Shown: piece after piece, positions 48,902-62,118 of the stretch
How positions within the stretch are numbered: the stretch's first letter is position 1
Layout of the letters: each line of letters begins with the position of its first letter
Source: Gymnorhina tibicen
Lineage: Eukaryota > Chordata > Aves > Passeriformes > Artamidae
NCBI GenBank assembly: GCA_013399875.1
Contig: VXAZ01005694.1
Location: 2,462,817 to 2,526,816, forward strand
Direction: 5' to 3'
Length of the DNA: 64,000 nucleotides
The notes under the pieces: generated by a model
The model's database searches: none
What the model was told of the DNA's origin: nothing
What the model saw: the letters and a program-made list of their open reading frames with translations, nothing else
Translations under genes and position numbers: made by a program

Positions 48902-51900
48902 CTGCAAGGAGCACACAGAGACACGGTCACTCCCTGCAGTGGGCTGCGCTCGCTGGGTGACAGCCCTGCCCACAGGCTCAGCTACAACACCACTTTTAGG
49001 CAGGCAGCTAACAGAGGTGCAACGTGCTGGGCACTTCCAGCACCGGCATCTTCCCTCGCTGACTCCCTCACCCGGAGCTGAATGCTCTCCATCCTCTTAC
49101 TTCCCTTTTTCATTCTACAGGACCAGGTCTGTGACCGTTCCAGTAAAGGCCCTGTCCACATGACTTAACTACTCCTGAATACATTGTTCTATGATAAATA
49201 TGAGAATAACTTCCTCTGTACAAAGTTTTTCTGAAGGCAACCATATTCCAGAAGCAATACAGTGGCTTGCTAGTATATTGCTTTAAATAGTTTGACTTTT
49301 ATTCATGAACAACAGGATGTTTCATAGGTCATTACTTCAGAATTATTCCTGATACGAAATCAATAGGAATGTCACATAATTATACGTAATACACCCGGAG
49401 TTAGCCAGAATTCTGTTTTTCCTGCAGAATTACTAATTTTCAGAAACTCTCTTTCCTAACTCAGTCATAAGATGACTACACACAATTGCAGCGGAACATA
49501 CATGATTTTTGTTTACTAACTCTGCATTTCCTGTTGGGTCATTCGTTCTTCAGATCACTATAACTGGCTTGTAACAGGACACAGAATTTCAAACTTTATA
49601 TTATTCACTCTGTCTACAGTTTATAAACAGTTTCTCCAACAAGCGGTGTCCCAAACCATGTCGCACAACACACTGGAGTATATGCAAACACAGCTTTTAG
49701 CTTCGAGCCTAATGCCATTGCCAGAATTAGGGGCCCACAGAGTCTTAATAAAGAGCAGGAAACATCTGCCTTCAGCAACCTGTTTATCTGCCCAGCAATT
49801 GATGAAGTCCACGCTGGCCTGTGAACTGTGCAAAATCCCACGGAAGGCTGTAATTTGTGCAAGCATTTTAGGGATTACTGGACTCACAGTGGTCTAAGGA
49901 TCTCAGAGAACAAGGAGAAGCAGCATCCCTTACTAGGCCAGATGATATGGATAGATAGACTGGATAAGCTTTCAAGTAGACAGCCCTGCCCTATACTAGA
50001 TGTCAAAAAACTCTTTTATTTTTTCAGTGATAGGATTTTCTTCTAATGAAGTATATTCCCTATGAATATAAGACAAGCATGTATGTAGCAGGTACATACA
50101 TGTAAAATGGATTCTGAAGCTTATTCCCAGCTTCTGAAGCCAAAGTTCTTTGTCATTTTGAGCTGCTGTGAGCAACTGTCATATTTGAACCTTCTTTTAA
50201 ATTCTGAGTGGTTTTAAAAAATTTAATATTATCTGTCAGTTCCGTAACATTTCTTATTCCTAACTGATTTGTGTTTTTACTGGAACTCTACTATGTTAAT
50301 ACATGACATGGAAAGAATGTCAAACTGGCATTTTTCATGCCTGAAGGGATGACTGTTCATCAGTATACAAATTTCTTGATCCGTGTTTTGCACGTCTGTA
50401 ACACTGCTCAATGCAGGTTTTAAAAGGAGAGAACTATCAGGCAGCAGCACAGCAGGGATCATTTTACCACTTTAGGAGCACAATGCAGTGGCAAAGGTTA
50501 GATTTCTACAATTAAAATTCTAATCAGATACAACAGCATGTCTCTGTTTAGTGATGGTATCAAGCAAAGCACAGTAGATTGTTTCTGCAAGAAACACTGC
50601 ATAAAAACAATTAGCCGAAGAACAACTACGGAATAAATAAAAATGCTTTTTAAGGAAGTTATGGTGCAGGCTTCTATAGCCAGAAGTGTGAGAAAGGAAA
50701 TTAAAAGGGCAAGCGTGCTACACTGTTCCCTTTACTAGGCAGGGTAGCATACAGTAAATTACTGGGGCTTTGCGTGCTGAATGTTAGTTTAATGTGTTCT
50801 TACGTGCTTTGTTCCTACTGGCTGCTGTGCTCACAGAACAGCCATAGGAATCTGAGAGGGGCTCCTGCCAAGAATCACAATGCAAAAGCAACCTGATCCC
50901 GCTCTGTGGAGTGACATGAGCTGGGGAAGTGGGGAAAACGAGAGGGAGGGGAGCACTCCGGGCTCTGGAAGGGCTCTCGAGGGAGAAGGGGGGACTCAGC
51001 AGTAACCCCTGATGGCTCAGGAACGGCAGGCTGTGGGTGGGTGATCAGCCTGCTTCCAGCAGCCGGGCAGAGGCATTAGTCAGGAACTTGCAATGGATGG
51101 ATAAGCCTAGGAAAGGTCCAGTCAGCAAGCAGGATTGAGAGAGCCACAACAACCAGGCAGGAGTAGTGCTGGATATTAAAAGCCAGGGGACTGGGATTCG
51201 GGGACTACCTCTGAGCCTCGGCTTGCTGAGCCTGGTGAGATCCCAGCGATTCAGGCGGCCCCAGTTACAGCAGCCTGCACACCACCTCAGCACCGGTGCG
51301 TTCCCGGGAATGCCCTGAGCCTTGAACTCTCGGCCAGGGCTGCCTTGTGGCTCCTTGGGCCAGCACAAAGCTTTCACGGGGCCATCCATCAGAAGGGTAC
51401 AAGGCCATGGGGTTGGGAGAGAGCAAGCAACAGGAGAAACAGCCAACATTATCGTTCTCCTTTTCTTATCTGGCACCTGCAAGGGTCCTGAGCTCTCTGT
51501 CCACGGGAGGAGAACCAGGAGAGGGCAGTGTTAGCAGGGAAAGCAGAAGTCCTGCACCACCACCACCTGCCCAGCCAGCATCCCTCTTCCTGGCCTTTCA
51601 GCCAAATCCTCCAGGTGAAGCTCCAGGAAAGGACAAAGCAATTAAATTAATGAAATATAAAAGCACTTCAAAGAGACTGAACTTCAAAACGGAAAGAAAG
51701 TTGGTGGACAAGGGAGAATCCTTCAGGATGTTGCCTTCGGTGGGGCAATACTGCAACATCAGTGAAGTCTCAGTTTCTTGCTGTACTAGTTAGCATTTAT
51801 GTACTTATAAGATGCCTTATAAAATCAAGATAAGCCCAACAAAATAAGCTCATGCCAAAGCTAATAAATCAAATACAATCAAACAAAACTAACCAACTTA

Positions 51901-54900
51901 ACCAGAGGAAGAAAGTATTTCCAAGAAGAGAGTTTTTGACCGTCAGGAGTCCAAAAGAAGATGGCTCTGAATGCTGAAGGCCAGCAACAATACTTTGCAA
52001 ATTAGCACAGACAGAAAGAAAGTCTGCACAGCTGGCTGGCAGATGTCTGGGATGAAATGTCTTTGGAAAAATAGCAATGATAGCCTTGAGTTGAGTTTGC
52101 TAGCTTCAGAACAGCTAGATTTAATAATGCGATTCCTACTTCAACAAAGACATCTGAATTGACTATATGGCTGGTGGCAGCATTTCTAGATCAGGGATAT
52201 CATCTCCACTGGCGTCACTGCTCTCGGAAGCAGCTGGGAGCAGCACACGTCAGTCCTCCATCAGGCAAGGGCCTTAACGGGGAACATCCAGTTCTCAGTG
52301 CTGGAACTTGATTCACCTGCATGTTTGGAAGTCCAAATTTTAGGGAAGTTTATCTAAAAGTATTAATATCAGTTCTGCTCCTGGTTTCCTACATTTTCTT
52401 GTGAATGCAAGCTGACATGGTGCTACCTTCCCCATGCCATTTTTCTATGAAAATAAAGAAATGTGAACAATCCTTTTTTGTTGGCATTTTCAGCTGAGGA
52501 TATGAGGAGATTCACATACTTGCCTCATAGAAATGACCAAAAATGAGAAGGCAAAGCCAGATATGTTTTTTGTCTAGTTGATGACAAGTAAGAATAGACA
52601 GCTCAGAAAGAAAAGCACAGCAAGGACCCCAGAAGTGCTTCATAGTATTTATCTTTGGACAGAAGAACAGAAATGGCCTTCAGCATCTCAGGGGAAAGAA
52701 AGCTTGCAGATAATCTGTAATAGATTTAGACACTTTTCAGCACTGCTGCCTTCCTTCCTGGGTTTAGAGCAAGGCCTGACAGGAATACTTTTCCGTTTAA
52801 ACTCCATCACTGAAAAAAATCCCTACCAATTCACCATGAATTTAGCTTCTCTGTTCCAAGATATCTCAGAACTTATTTAAAGGTTAGTTGACATTCAGAG
52901 CCATAGGAATGATGGATATGAAGGTAACTTCACAGTTAAGAACGAGGATGCTCTGGTTTTTTACGCACACCGGGCGAGCTGCGGTGCTGCTCCGCAGAAC
53001 CTTTGTGGCCTCTGCTCTTCCCATAATGTAAACAAGGCAAAATTAAGCTAAGATTCTTTAAAATTTATTTATACTCCCCACTGTGATTTTTGCCTCGTTA
53101 ACAATTCCACAGAAACACTGATGAAAGAAGGCAAACACAGATGAACTGGTGTCTCATCTTCGGCTATGGACAGCAAACCTGAATCCAGACTAGGAAATGC
53201 TTGTAGAGCAGCACAAAAAGAAGGTTAGTGGAGAACTCCTATGAGGATACAATACCGGGATACAGAATTATGTTTCTCCAAAGTCCAAGTGTTTCTGGAT
53301 CAGGCTATGGTTAGTCTGAAAAATACATTCAGAGCTTAAAGTAACAGAAGTAAGCATCAATAAGAAATTACACTGATCTCATCTAAACCTTTGTTTTGTC
53401 TCAAAATAAGTTAAACTTCACTGTAGCTCAGGCAAATGGTCAGCTTTGCATCTAGCCAGACAAACCAGTGTAAATATGTGTTTGAAGCAGTGAGAGCCAA
53501 TTGAACCTTTATTTCTCAACTATATACCTATTAAAGGGCCAAAAGGAAGGGTTACGAGTTTGGAAATCCAGTCTGACAAACTTCAAAAACAAAACGAGAA
53601 AGATTTTTAATATAAACTCTTAAATATTTCTGCTCTATCTGGAAATTTGGGGTTTATGTTAGCTTTTTCAAAATATTTTAAAAACATGCATTTAAAAATT
53701 AAAGTAAGATTTCAAAAGAAACAGTCTGGTCTTTTTATTAAAATATCCATTCTGCTTGGCTTTACATCTCTTTTCAAGTTAGGAATTGTTAATGTTCCTG
53801 ATTGATAGTATGTATTTTAATTAGCAATTTCATGGACAAATAAAAATGAATGATGTTATGGCATTATGGACACGGCTATTTTACAAATTACAGATAATGT
53901 TTGTGATTTTACCCAGTGTTTAAGAACTATGACGCTGTTCTCATCCTCATCCAAAACATTAAATATAAAAGTTTAAAATGCTTTAAAATGGAACAGTTTT
54001 AGAGAGTTCCCATATCCATTGCTTTCTCAACCAAACTCAGGAAATAGATTTGCACATGAAGAAGGATATAAATTGTTGCAATTATTACTTCTAATTTCTA
54101 ACAGAGACCAGAAGTGGACTGTTTAACTTTAAAATACATTATGCATTCCCATAAGATTACAAATTAAAAATAAATGACATAAATCAAGCAGGGGAAGATA
54201 ACAAGCTAATAGAAGAGCAGTCAGAGAAGAAAGACAAGGCTAAACTCTGAAGTAATAGAGTAATTTAGAATGACTAAATGCAAATCACAGCAGAGTAATT
54301 TCTTTACAGAAACTGAGTAAGTTGAGTAATTCCTCATAGATGACACAGAAGAACACAAGCAGAATCTGAACAAAGAAGTACACGGGATGTTTATAAAATG
54401 GCTATTTGTAATTTAGAGTAAAGTTTATCCCACTTGCAATATTGCTTGTATAACAAATCAAAATATGTGTTGAATATTTTCAGAATTTAGCAATCAAATG
54501 TGCAATTTTAAAATGAGATTTGACAGCTACAGATATGAGGTTTGGTGTCCTTTTGTACAAAAAGCTTAACACTGCTCTGTGGAGACTGAAATGTGAATTA
54601 AGTGCGAGGTAAATTATGCTCCTTGGAAGCAAGCCATGACTATTTAGCTGACACAGCAGGTTGTGACCGGTGCAGTGAAGTGACATTATCACCTTTTTCC
54701 TTCCTCTGCTTCGGGCAGCTGAGCAGAAAAGACATTGCTGATTCCTTGGGAGTGGATTAGTAAGCAGGAATCCCTAGAAGGTCTGTGCTTTGGCTGAAGC
54801 TGGTGCACAGGGAGAGGGAAGACAACCTTTCTGCACTGCGAAGGCTCTTTGATGATCATAAAGATTTTTCAGAAGTGCCTCTCCCCGAAACTCACAGCGA

Positions 54901-56231
54901 AGCAGCCACAGGTGCAACACTGCTGGTAGTGGGGTGAGACACGCTCCCACAGCAGGTGACTTCTGAGAGAGCCTCGGATGGAAATGCACCTGCCCAGGTC
55001 TCCGAGACTGCTGCTGCTGCCCAGGTCACAGTGCAAATGCTGCCAGAAACACCTCTGGGGAACGAGGCATAGGTCAATTGTGCAGGGAAGGAACTGGTGC
55101 TTGGGGCCAGAAGTTGGCAGAACCCCCAGCACCCTGAGGAAGCCAGGACGTGCTGGACGTGGCTGGAAAGAGCCTCTGATGGCAGGGGGCCAGGGAGAAT
55201 AAGGCTTCCTACTCCTAGGGTTAAGAAAATTATTTTAATTGTATAGATTTTCTGTTGGAAGAAATATTTTTTCTGAATGTCACTGCAGGACCTATCGAAA
55301 ACAAGAAATTCTCCATAACACGAGGTTCTGCACATTTACAGCTGGATTTGAGGTGGTAAGAAACATTTCTGATAGTCCTTAAGCTATTAATGAATCAAAC
55401 ACTGCTGCCTACTTCTAATATCTGGTTGCTCCGTTTTGATGGCTCTTTTTACTTTCTCACACTGATGCCTCAGCCCCAGAGCACTGCACCACCTCTGACA
55501 TCCTTAAGTGAGAATTTTCAGCGAATTCCAGTTTCTGCTCCATTCTTTTCTTTTGTACAGATAAGAGCAAAACAAAACCCAAGCTATAAATAAAAATGGG
55601 GACCATATAATTATGTTCTTAATGCCATTTCCTTTCATAGAGGACTAAAATCCTGCACTTACAGGCAACTATCTGAAACGTGAAATGGAGCAGTAGTTCT
55701 ACAGAGCTCAAGGATATTAACATAATGATACCTCTAGGACAAAGTGAAAGACAATATGGTATTTAATAGAAATTGCTAGGATAAAGCAATTATTTATAAT
55801 GAATGAATGGAATTTTTATTTCTTAGTGTCAAGACTTGGAACATTCCTCTTTCCTTCTGGTAACTTTGGTTTTTTAATAAGAAAAGTCAAATAGGACATG
55901 AACTGGTTGAAGGATGACAGTTCCAGAAACAGTCCTGGCTAGCTTATTTGGGGACAGTGGGTCAGAACTGACTCAAAGGGATATTTTCCACCATAGGAAT
56001 AATTTAATGACACAGTTCTGAGCACCTTAGGTTCTTTACTGTCCACAACTTAGTCTAGTATATCATTTTAGATTAGGTTTTGAGACACCATTTACTCATA
56101 AGTACTGGCTTCAGTTCTTCATTACAAATGGACCAAAATTTTACTACAATAATCCAGCCTTACAACATGTCTTTGATAAAATGCCAGCAAAGAATGATAT
56201 AGCATCTTGGCCCCACAGCTTGATTACAATC
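48902..56231 (-). other. ERC1: ERC1 last intron, 3' part
   Basis: Intronic, transcribed on the minus strand. Mostly AT-rich unique sequence; 53000-54500 is especially AT-rich. The acceptor is at 48902-48903. No additional ERC1 exon, including the alternative IWA-type end, was found by eye. Confidence 0.8.
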
Positions 56232-56399
56232 AATCTTCCCCAGGGAAGTGGTCACAGCCCCAAGCCTGACAGAGTTCAAGAAGTGTTTGGATAATGCTCT
56301 CAGGCACCTGCTGTGATTCTTGGGAATGTCTTGTGCAGGGCTGAATTGGACTCGATGCTCCTTGTGGGTCCTTTCCAACTCAGCATATTCTCTAATGAG
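56232..56399 (+). mobile_element. CR1 LINE 3' fragment in ERC1 intron
   Basis: Short 3'-end CR1 piece in plus orientation, hence antisense to ERC1. It starts with cttccccagggaagtggtcacagc, passes 'gacagagttcaagaagtgtttggataatgctctcaggcac', and ends with a 'ggactcgatgctccttgtgggtcctttccaactcagcatattct' type tail. The subfamily differs from the copies with a 'gatgatccttggtgtccc' or 'gatggccccctgtggtccc' tail. Confidence 0.92.
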
Positions 56400-59358
56400 T
56401 TGAAGTCACTGAGGATTATCACTGAACTTAATGGTAGTGTCAAGACACCGTTATAGATAAGAGGCACCAATTATCAGTCAAACTTTGAGACTACTAAATT
56501 ATTTATGTGGCAACAAATTCCCTTTAGATCCATGGTGTTGATGCTGCCAGATGCTTTTCCAACAACTATTTGCACATTAGTTTCTGTGGGCCGCCGTGGA
56601 TGCACTGGAAGAGTGAAAAGGTTAAATCTACTTCATAGAGCAGTTGTATCTACCAAAAGAAGCCACAGAAAACTCCTGCCACTGGTACCTGAGCCTCCCC
56701 AGAAGGTATGAAAGATCTACCAAATATATCGGCCATGATGAAACATAGCAAGCCAACCTTTGTCAAGAAAGTTGCTGCAGTGGGAAATAATAGCTCCAAA
56801 AGCAGCAGTATGAAAATGAATTCCTAACTATTTATAAAAAAGCCCCAAAACAACCAAACCAAACTAGGTAATCTCATTGGTGAGAAGTGGATACGTTGGC
56901 ATCATTCTTAAATATTACTGGTGTTGGTTAAATGTATCCTCCCTAATCATGTTAGCACTTCTTAACATTCAAGAGGATTAATTTTTTCCCACTGAGGCTT
57001 GTAAAGCATTATCTACAGAAGATCATATTAGAAGGGACAGGAGTGAATTTAATGCACTGGATTTGAAGTCATTTACAAAACTCATTAAAATTCCAAAGAT
57101 GCAAAATGGGTATTCTGTGATGGGCTTCTGCAAATCTGGAGAACTGATTCCCACCCCCCATGGGAATACTTTAAGTACAAAGGAAACTCTGCAGCTAGAA
57201 ACAGAAAAGCTCCATGGCTTAAATGAAAAGTCTGCTTTGTAAATTGAAATATATCATTAGTTTGTGTTTTGCAACTGAAGCTTTTTAAATACCATCTGAG
57301 CGAGTATGGGAAAGCAGAAGAGACAGCTACATTTTATTTTAGCTGACGTTAGTTATGCTTGGGAATCATGAATGGAGAAGTAACGTTAAACAACCGTGGT
57401 GAGAGCAGTGCAGAATCAAGACAAAAATGTGAGAGGATAGAAAAAGAATTTATTTCTCTTCTCCAGAACAACTGAGGTAATTCCCTTTTCTCACAGTTTC
57501 TCACAATGCTTTCTTTACTGTTTAACCCATAAATGTTGCCAATGGACTATCAAAGTTTTCATGGGAAATACTATTTTTGGGCTGACTATTCAGAACTTGA
57601 CAAAGAAAACCTTTCCTATTTTCTTTACCCACATCTCTTGATCAAATAGCAAATACCACCTGTCCCCACAGATCCTGATGATAAATGAAGACCACCACAG
57701 CTATGGTAACTAATGAGGCAATTTCTTCCAGGGATATCCAAACTTTGCCCATATCCACTCTTGTTTTTAGAGGTGCCTCCCATACATGCTACAGGTTTTG
57801 TCACCCACTGCTTCATCCCAATCTGAAAGACAAGGTGGTTCAAAAGAGTATGCCTCATGTTTTGATTTATAACATAGGAGCTGTAAGGCTTTAATAGAGG
57901 AGGAGGAGGATGGCATGCATTAAACTGAAAAAGTTTAAATCCTGTATCTGTGATTACAGAACCCGGGAGGCTCTGAAGGGAAAAGGAATGTGTCATGCCC
58001 ATAGAGAAGAATGGAGGTATCGAGGGAGGCACACAGCCCAATCAGTAAATGTATGAAGACAGGTAGAAAGAAAGAGAATGACTGTCTTGTACCATCTCAG
58101 CCCTGTTACAGGCATATTTATCTCCACGGGTCTTCTCTTTCTGAATTTTGAGACACGCTTCTGTTGGTTTCCTGCATTTGGCTGCTCTCTCCAATTTTTG
58201 AATCAAAATTCAGTCTCGAGTTGAAAGTTTAAGGAAGTTAGCTTTAAAATCACAAAGAAAGAAAACCAGAGCTGAAGTGTTCAAGGGAGGCTCAAGGTAT
58301 GTTCACTGACCCACAAATCCCCTTTTAACTATATCGGCCTTACACTAGCTTGTGTGCACACTGGATAGAGTTTGGTATAACACACATAAAAGTGAATAGT
58401 GAAAGACTTGGCATTACAATCCAAAGTCAGGGTCAAAAAGACAAAACTAGTCACATTTAGTTCTGGTACAAGTTCCTTGTAGTAGTTTAATTAAAGAAAA
58501 AAAAAAAGGCATTCAGTAATATAGGACTAAAATAGCAAAATAAAAAAACTGAAAAGAAAAATAGGAAGGAATTAGAAAAAAGGTTGTATGGAATGGTGAA
58601 TTATAGTCCAAAAACAAGAGATAAAAAACTGCCAATGAAGGGATTAAGGCAGGAAAGACTTTACCAGAGCTGGGAGAAAGAAAGATTATTTCAGTAGCTG
58701 ATTTATAACTAGATTGACAGTGTCTTGTGGAGACTTCATCAGACAAACTCTTATTAAACCCTTTCAGTTCTGTATTCCAAAACTCCTGGAAATAAACAGT
58801 TGGGTTTCTGAAGTCACTGTGTGTGTATATAAGCATGGCTGTATCCCATCCAGCACACAGAGTCCAAATCTTGATTCAGGTATGCAGGTGAGGTGGTAAG
58901 CAGTAGAAATTACTGTCAGAATATTCTGTAACAGCAGGTAAGGACAGTGCATTCATTTATATAAAGAGACTCATGAAAATGTGTCAATTAAAATATAAAT
59001 GGCTTATGTAATTGAAGTAAGATTTAAGGTCCTGATTACTACATTAAATTATAGAGAGCAGCTAAAATCTGTTAGTGGTTAAAACATGGCAAAAGGGGTA
59101 TCCTGCAGTTTGATCTCCCGTGAGTGTGTAGATGCATGGCCTCAAGTACAGATAAAAGAACAGATGAAATTCCATAATAAATATTATACGGCAATGATTA
59201 AAAAAATTATTGACTCCTTTTATCAGCTGAAGAGTTCCTCTTTGCTACCTGCTTTCACCACTTACAGCACGGTTTCACAACATTTTGGTGTGGCACATCA
59301 GTAAAGCCTAAATCAGCAAGTTTAGGTCCTTGTTCAGAACTTGAGACCACAAACTCAC
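56400..59358 (-). other. ERC1: ERC1 last intron, 5' part
   Basis: AT-rich intronic sequence beginning with the donor gtgagt next to the exon at 59359. An A run lies at 58497-58508. Minus-strand frames such as 57625-58041 have no recognisable protein. Confidence 0.8.
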
Positions 59359-59547
59359 CTGCTCCTGGGTCATCTTCTGCAGCTCCTTCTCCCAAGCTGC
59401 CTGGTCATCATCCAGGTGGTAGGAAGCAGGCGGGGTGAGTCCACGCAGAATCAGGGGGTCGCGGTCGTGGCAGAGGGCTGTCAGATGTCCGATGTACAAC
59501 TTCAACTTGCTGCGGTTCTGGTCAAGTTCTAAGAGGGGCTGAATTAT
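59359..59547 (-). CDS. ERC1: ERC1 (ELKS), penultimate coding exon
   Basis: A 189-bp exon encoding 63 residues, starting IIQPLLELDQNRSKLKLY and ending KELQKMTQEQ, with DPLILRGLTPP in the middle. It matches the corresponding exon of the long ERC1 isoform, which follows the point where ERC2 and the brain ERC1 isoform switch to a short tail. The second half begins the FIP-RBD-like coiled coil completed by the terminal exon. Splice sites are strong: acceptor ctctgctcccttatttcag before 59547 and donor cag/gtgagt after 59359. Both ends are phase 0, so skipping it would keep the frame. Compared with the human protein as I remember it, there are only a few conservative changes (for example YHLDD for YNLDD). 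The preceding exon lies beyond the right edge. Confidence 0.95.
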
Positions 59548-61096
59548 CTGAAATAAGGGAGCAGAGACAGTGAGGCACAGGCTGAGACCCAAGCAGTGAC
59601 GAAGGCAAAGATCAGCCTCTAAGTTACAATCTTGTTCAGCTTCACAGTGGAAGAGACCTGAACACTCTTTCCCCCGTGCTCCTGGTCCATAGTGCACCAC
59701 TCCATCCAGAAAGAAACCAAGGACACTGGGGGAAGGGGTGCAGTGATGACAGCTGTGTGATTAGTTTGGGAAATAATGATGACTGGGTGAAAAATGAAAC
59801 AATATGAAACTGAATGCATTAACTCTGCTGATTATCCAACCGTGCTTCAGTTTAACTACTTCAACCAAAAATGATTTTTCTGATAAAAGGGGTCTGTCCA
59901 CAACTAAGGCAACAGCAATATAGATTTTTAGTTTGTTTTGCCAACAAACATTTTGTTGTAAATCAAGTATGCAATGAACATGTTCTAAAGAGCATAGCTT
60001 CAAATGATGCCAAAACACAACAATTCTAAGATGAATGCATCTCTGCTGTAGAAACTGGATAGAGACATATCTTCACCAGAAAGTACAAACTTAATTTTTT
60101 ATAATCTTTTACATAGTTAAGGTATAGTCTTCTATAGTTTTGAAAAGGCAATGACTTTCATTAAACAAGCCAGATTCTATATAACAAACTAAAAAACTAA
60201 AATCAAAAGACTTTAATAAAGTACTATTTTATTTCATTATACTTTACCCAATCTGAATCTAATCATTGCTCCTCAATGCAATCCAAACTAGTCATCCAGT
60301 TCCCATAAAAAGTATCTGAAGAACCATTTCTCATTTTTTGACAAAAATATAGAGCTGAAGTGCATAAATACCTACTGGGCATCCCTTGCTATGACCTTCC
60401 ACAAGAATACTGCTTCGTTTGTTCTAGATGTTTGTGGGCACATATTCAAAACCGCAGCAATGCAAACCTCTAAGGTTTGCAGCTGATGAGAAATTAGGGA
60501 AGAACTGGGCTTAGGGCCTCCTTTCCATAAAATGAGGTGCTGGGCAGGGACAGCTGGGAAGCCTTGCCAAAGTCGTGGCAATTTCTATTCGTGTTCCCAG
60601 GCAGAGGCTGCACCTGCTGTTTGTTAGTGGGCTGGGGATATCTTTTCAATAGGACACCTCTGACCCTGCTAATGAATAAGGAGTGAGATAATCTCTGAGT
60701 CAACAAAACAGGGTGCTGGCATTACTTTCAACAAAGACTCTGGCTTCGACCCCTTCTAATAAGGCTGTCAGGGCTCACTTACTTTGTTTCTAGCGCTGTT
60801 TTACATGGATTAGTTTCTGCAGAGCATGAGGATCTGAGAGGCATGGCTAAGCAGCTAACTAATGTCAGGCTCTGTGTCCTGCCGAGCCCAGCTGTGCTCA
60901 GCAGCCTACACCAGCACATCAGGGTGGTGCCACGGCCACAGGGCAGCCACGGGACAGGAGACAGGCAAGAAACCTACAAGAGAGAGAGTGAGCTCACGTG
61001 CTTTTTAAAAACCCCAGTGCTGTGGGCAGCCTTGGGGCAACCTCTGTTTGCAGATGTAAACGGACATATAAAAACAATGCTTTGTTGTATCAGGAG
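59548..61096 (-). other. ERC1: ERC1 intron (partial), left of CR1
   Basis: Intronic sequence upstream of the exon at 59359-59547 in the direction of transcription. AT-rich around 59750-60370. No further exon of ERC1 recognised. Confidence 0.8.
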
Positions 61097-62118
61097 GGGA
61101 TGAGTGGACAAGAAGGTGGATGGAGAACTGGCTGAAGGGCAGATCCCAGAGGGTTGTAATTGGTGGCACAGGGTCTACCTGGAGGCCTATTTCAAGGGTC
61201 GGTACTGGGCCCAGTATTGTTTAACTTACGCATCAATGACTTGGATGAAGGGGCAGATGCCTTCTCAGCAAGTTCACTGATGACACAAAGCTGGCAGGAG
61301 TGGCCAATACCCCAGAGAGCTGTGTAGGCCTTCAGAAGGACCTCGAGAGGTTGGAGAGATGGGCAGGGAAGAACTGTCTGAAATTCAGCAAAGGCAAGTG
61401 CAGGATCCTGTACCTGGGGAAGAATAACCCCATGCACCAGCACAGGCTGGGGCTGACCTGCTGGGAAGCAGCTCTGCAGGGAAGGGCCTGGGGGTCCTGG
61501 GGGGACAGCAGTGTGCCCTTGTGGCCAAGAGTATCTTGGGGTCGATTAGGAAAAGCACTTACAGCAGGTCAAGGGAAGTGATCTTGCTCCTCTACTCAGC
61601 CCTGGTGAGGCCACACCTGGAGTGCCGTGTCCAGTTCTGGGCTCCTCAGGACACAGAGCTCCTGGAGCAGATGCGGCAGAGGGTGACAAAAATGATGAAG
61701 GGACTGGAGCATCTCTCTTACAAGGCTGAGAGAGCTGGGCCTGTTCAGCCTTGAGAAGAAGCAACTGAGAGAGGATCTCATCAATGTCTAAGTATCTAAA
61801 GGGAGGGTGTCAGGAGAATGGAGCCAGGCTCTGCTCGGTGGTGCCAGGCAATAGGACAAGGGGCAATGGGCAGAAACTGATGCACAGGAACTTCCACCTG
61901 AACAGGAGGAAGAACTTCCTTCTTCTTTCCTGTGCAGTGATCATGCACTGGAACAGATTGTCCAGAGAGGCTGTGGAGTCTCCCTCACTGGAGACATTCC
62001 AGAACCCTCTGGATGCAATCCTGTGCCACGTGCTCTGGGACAGCCCTGCTCTAGCAGGGGGGTTGGACCAGATGGCCCCCTGTGGTCCCTTGCAGTCTGA
62101 CCCGTTCTGTGAATCAGT
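61097..62118 (+). mobile_element. CR1 LINE, ~1 kb, with reverse-transcriptase remnant
   Basis: The longest CR1 in the window, plus orientation and antisense to ERC1. It covers the 3' third of the ORF2 reverse-transcriptase region: 61195-61300 matches the 'fvNDLd..' type segment (catcaatgacttggatgaagg), 61300-61460 encodes GLQKDLERLERWAGKNCLKF, and 61560-61720 encodes the '[19 protein letters not shown]' segment. The 3' UTR follows and ends with 'ggttggaccagatggccccctgtggtccc'. The pieces lie in different reading frames (61300, 61521 and 61784 starts), so frameshifts have broken it. No activity is expected. Confidence 0.95.

Noticed and set aside
57994..58041. Minus-strand SLWA-stop sequence as the alternative short ERC1 tail ending IWA
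   Set aside because: The residues before it do not match the acidic tail expected, there is no acceptor next to it, and it lies after the exon from which the alternative end should diverge.
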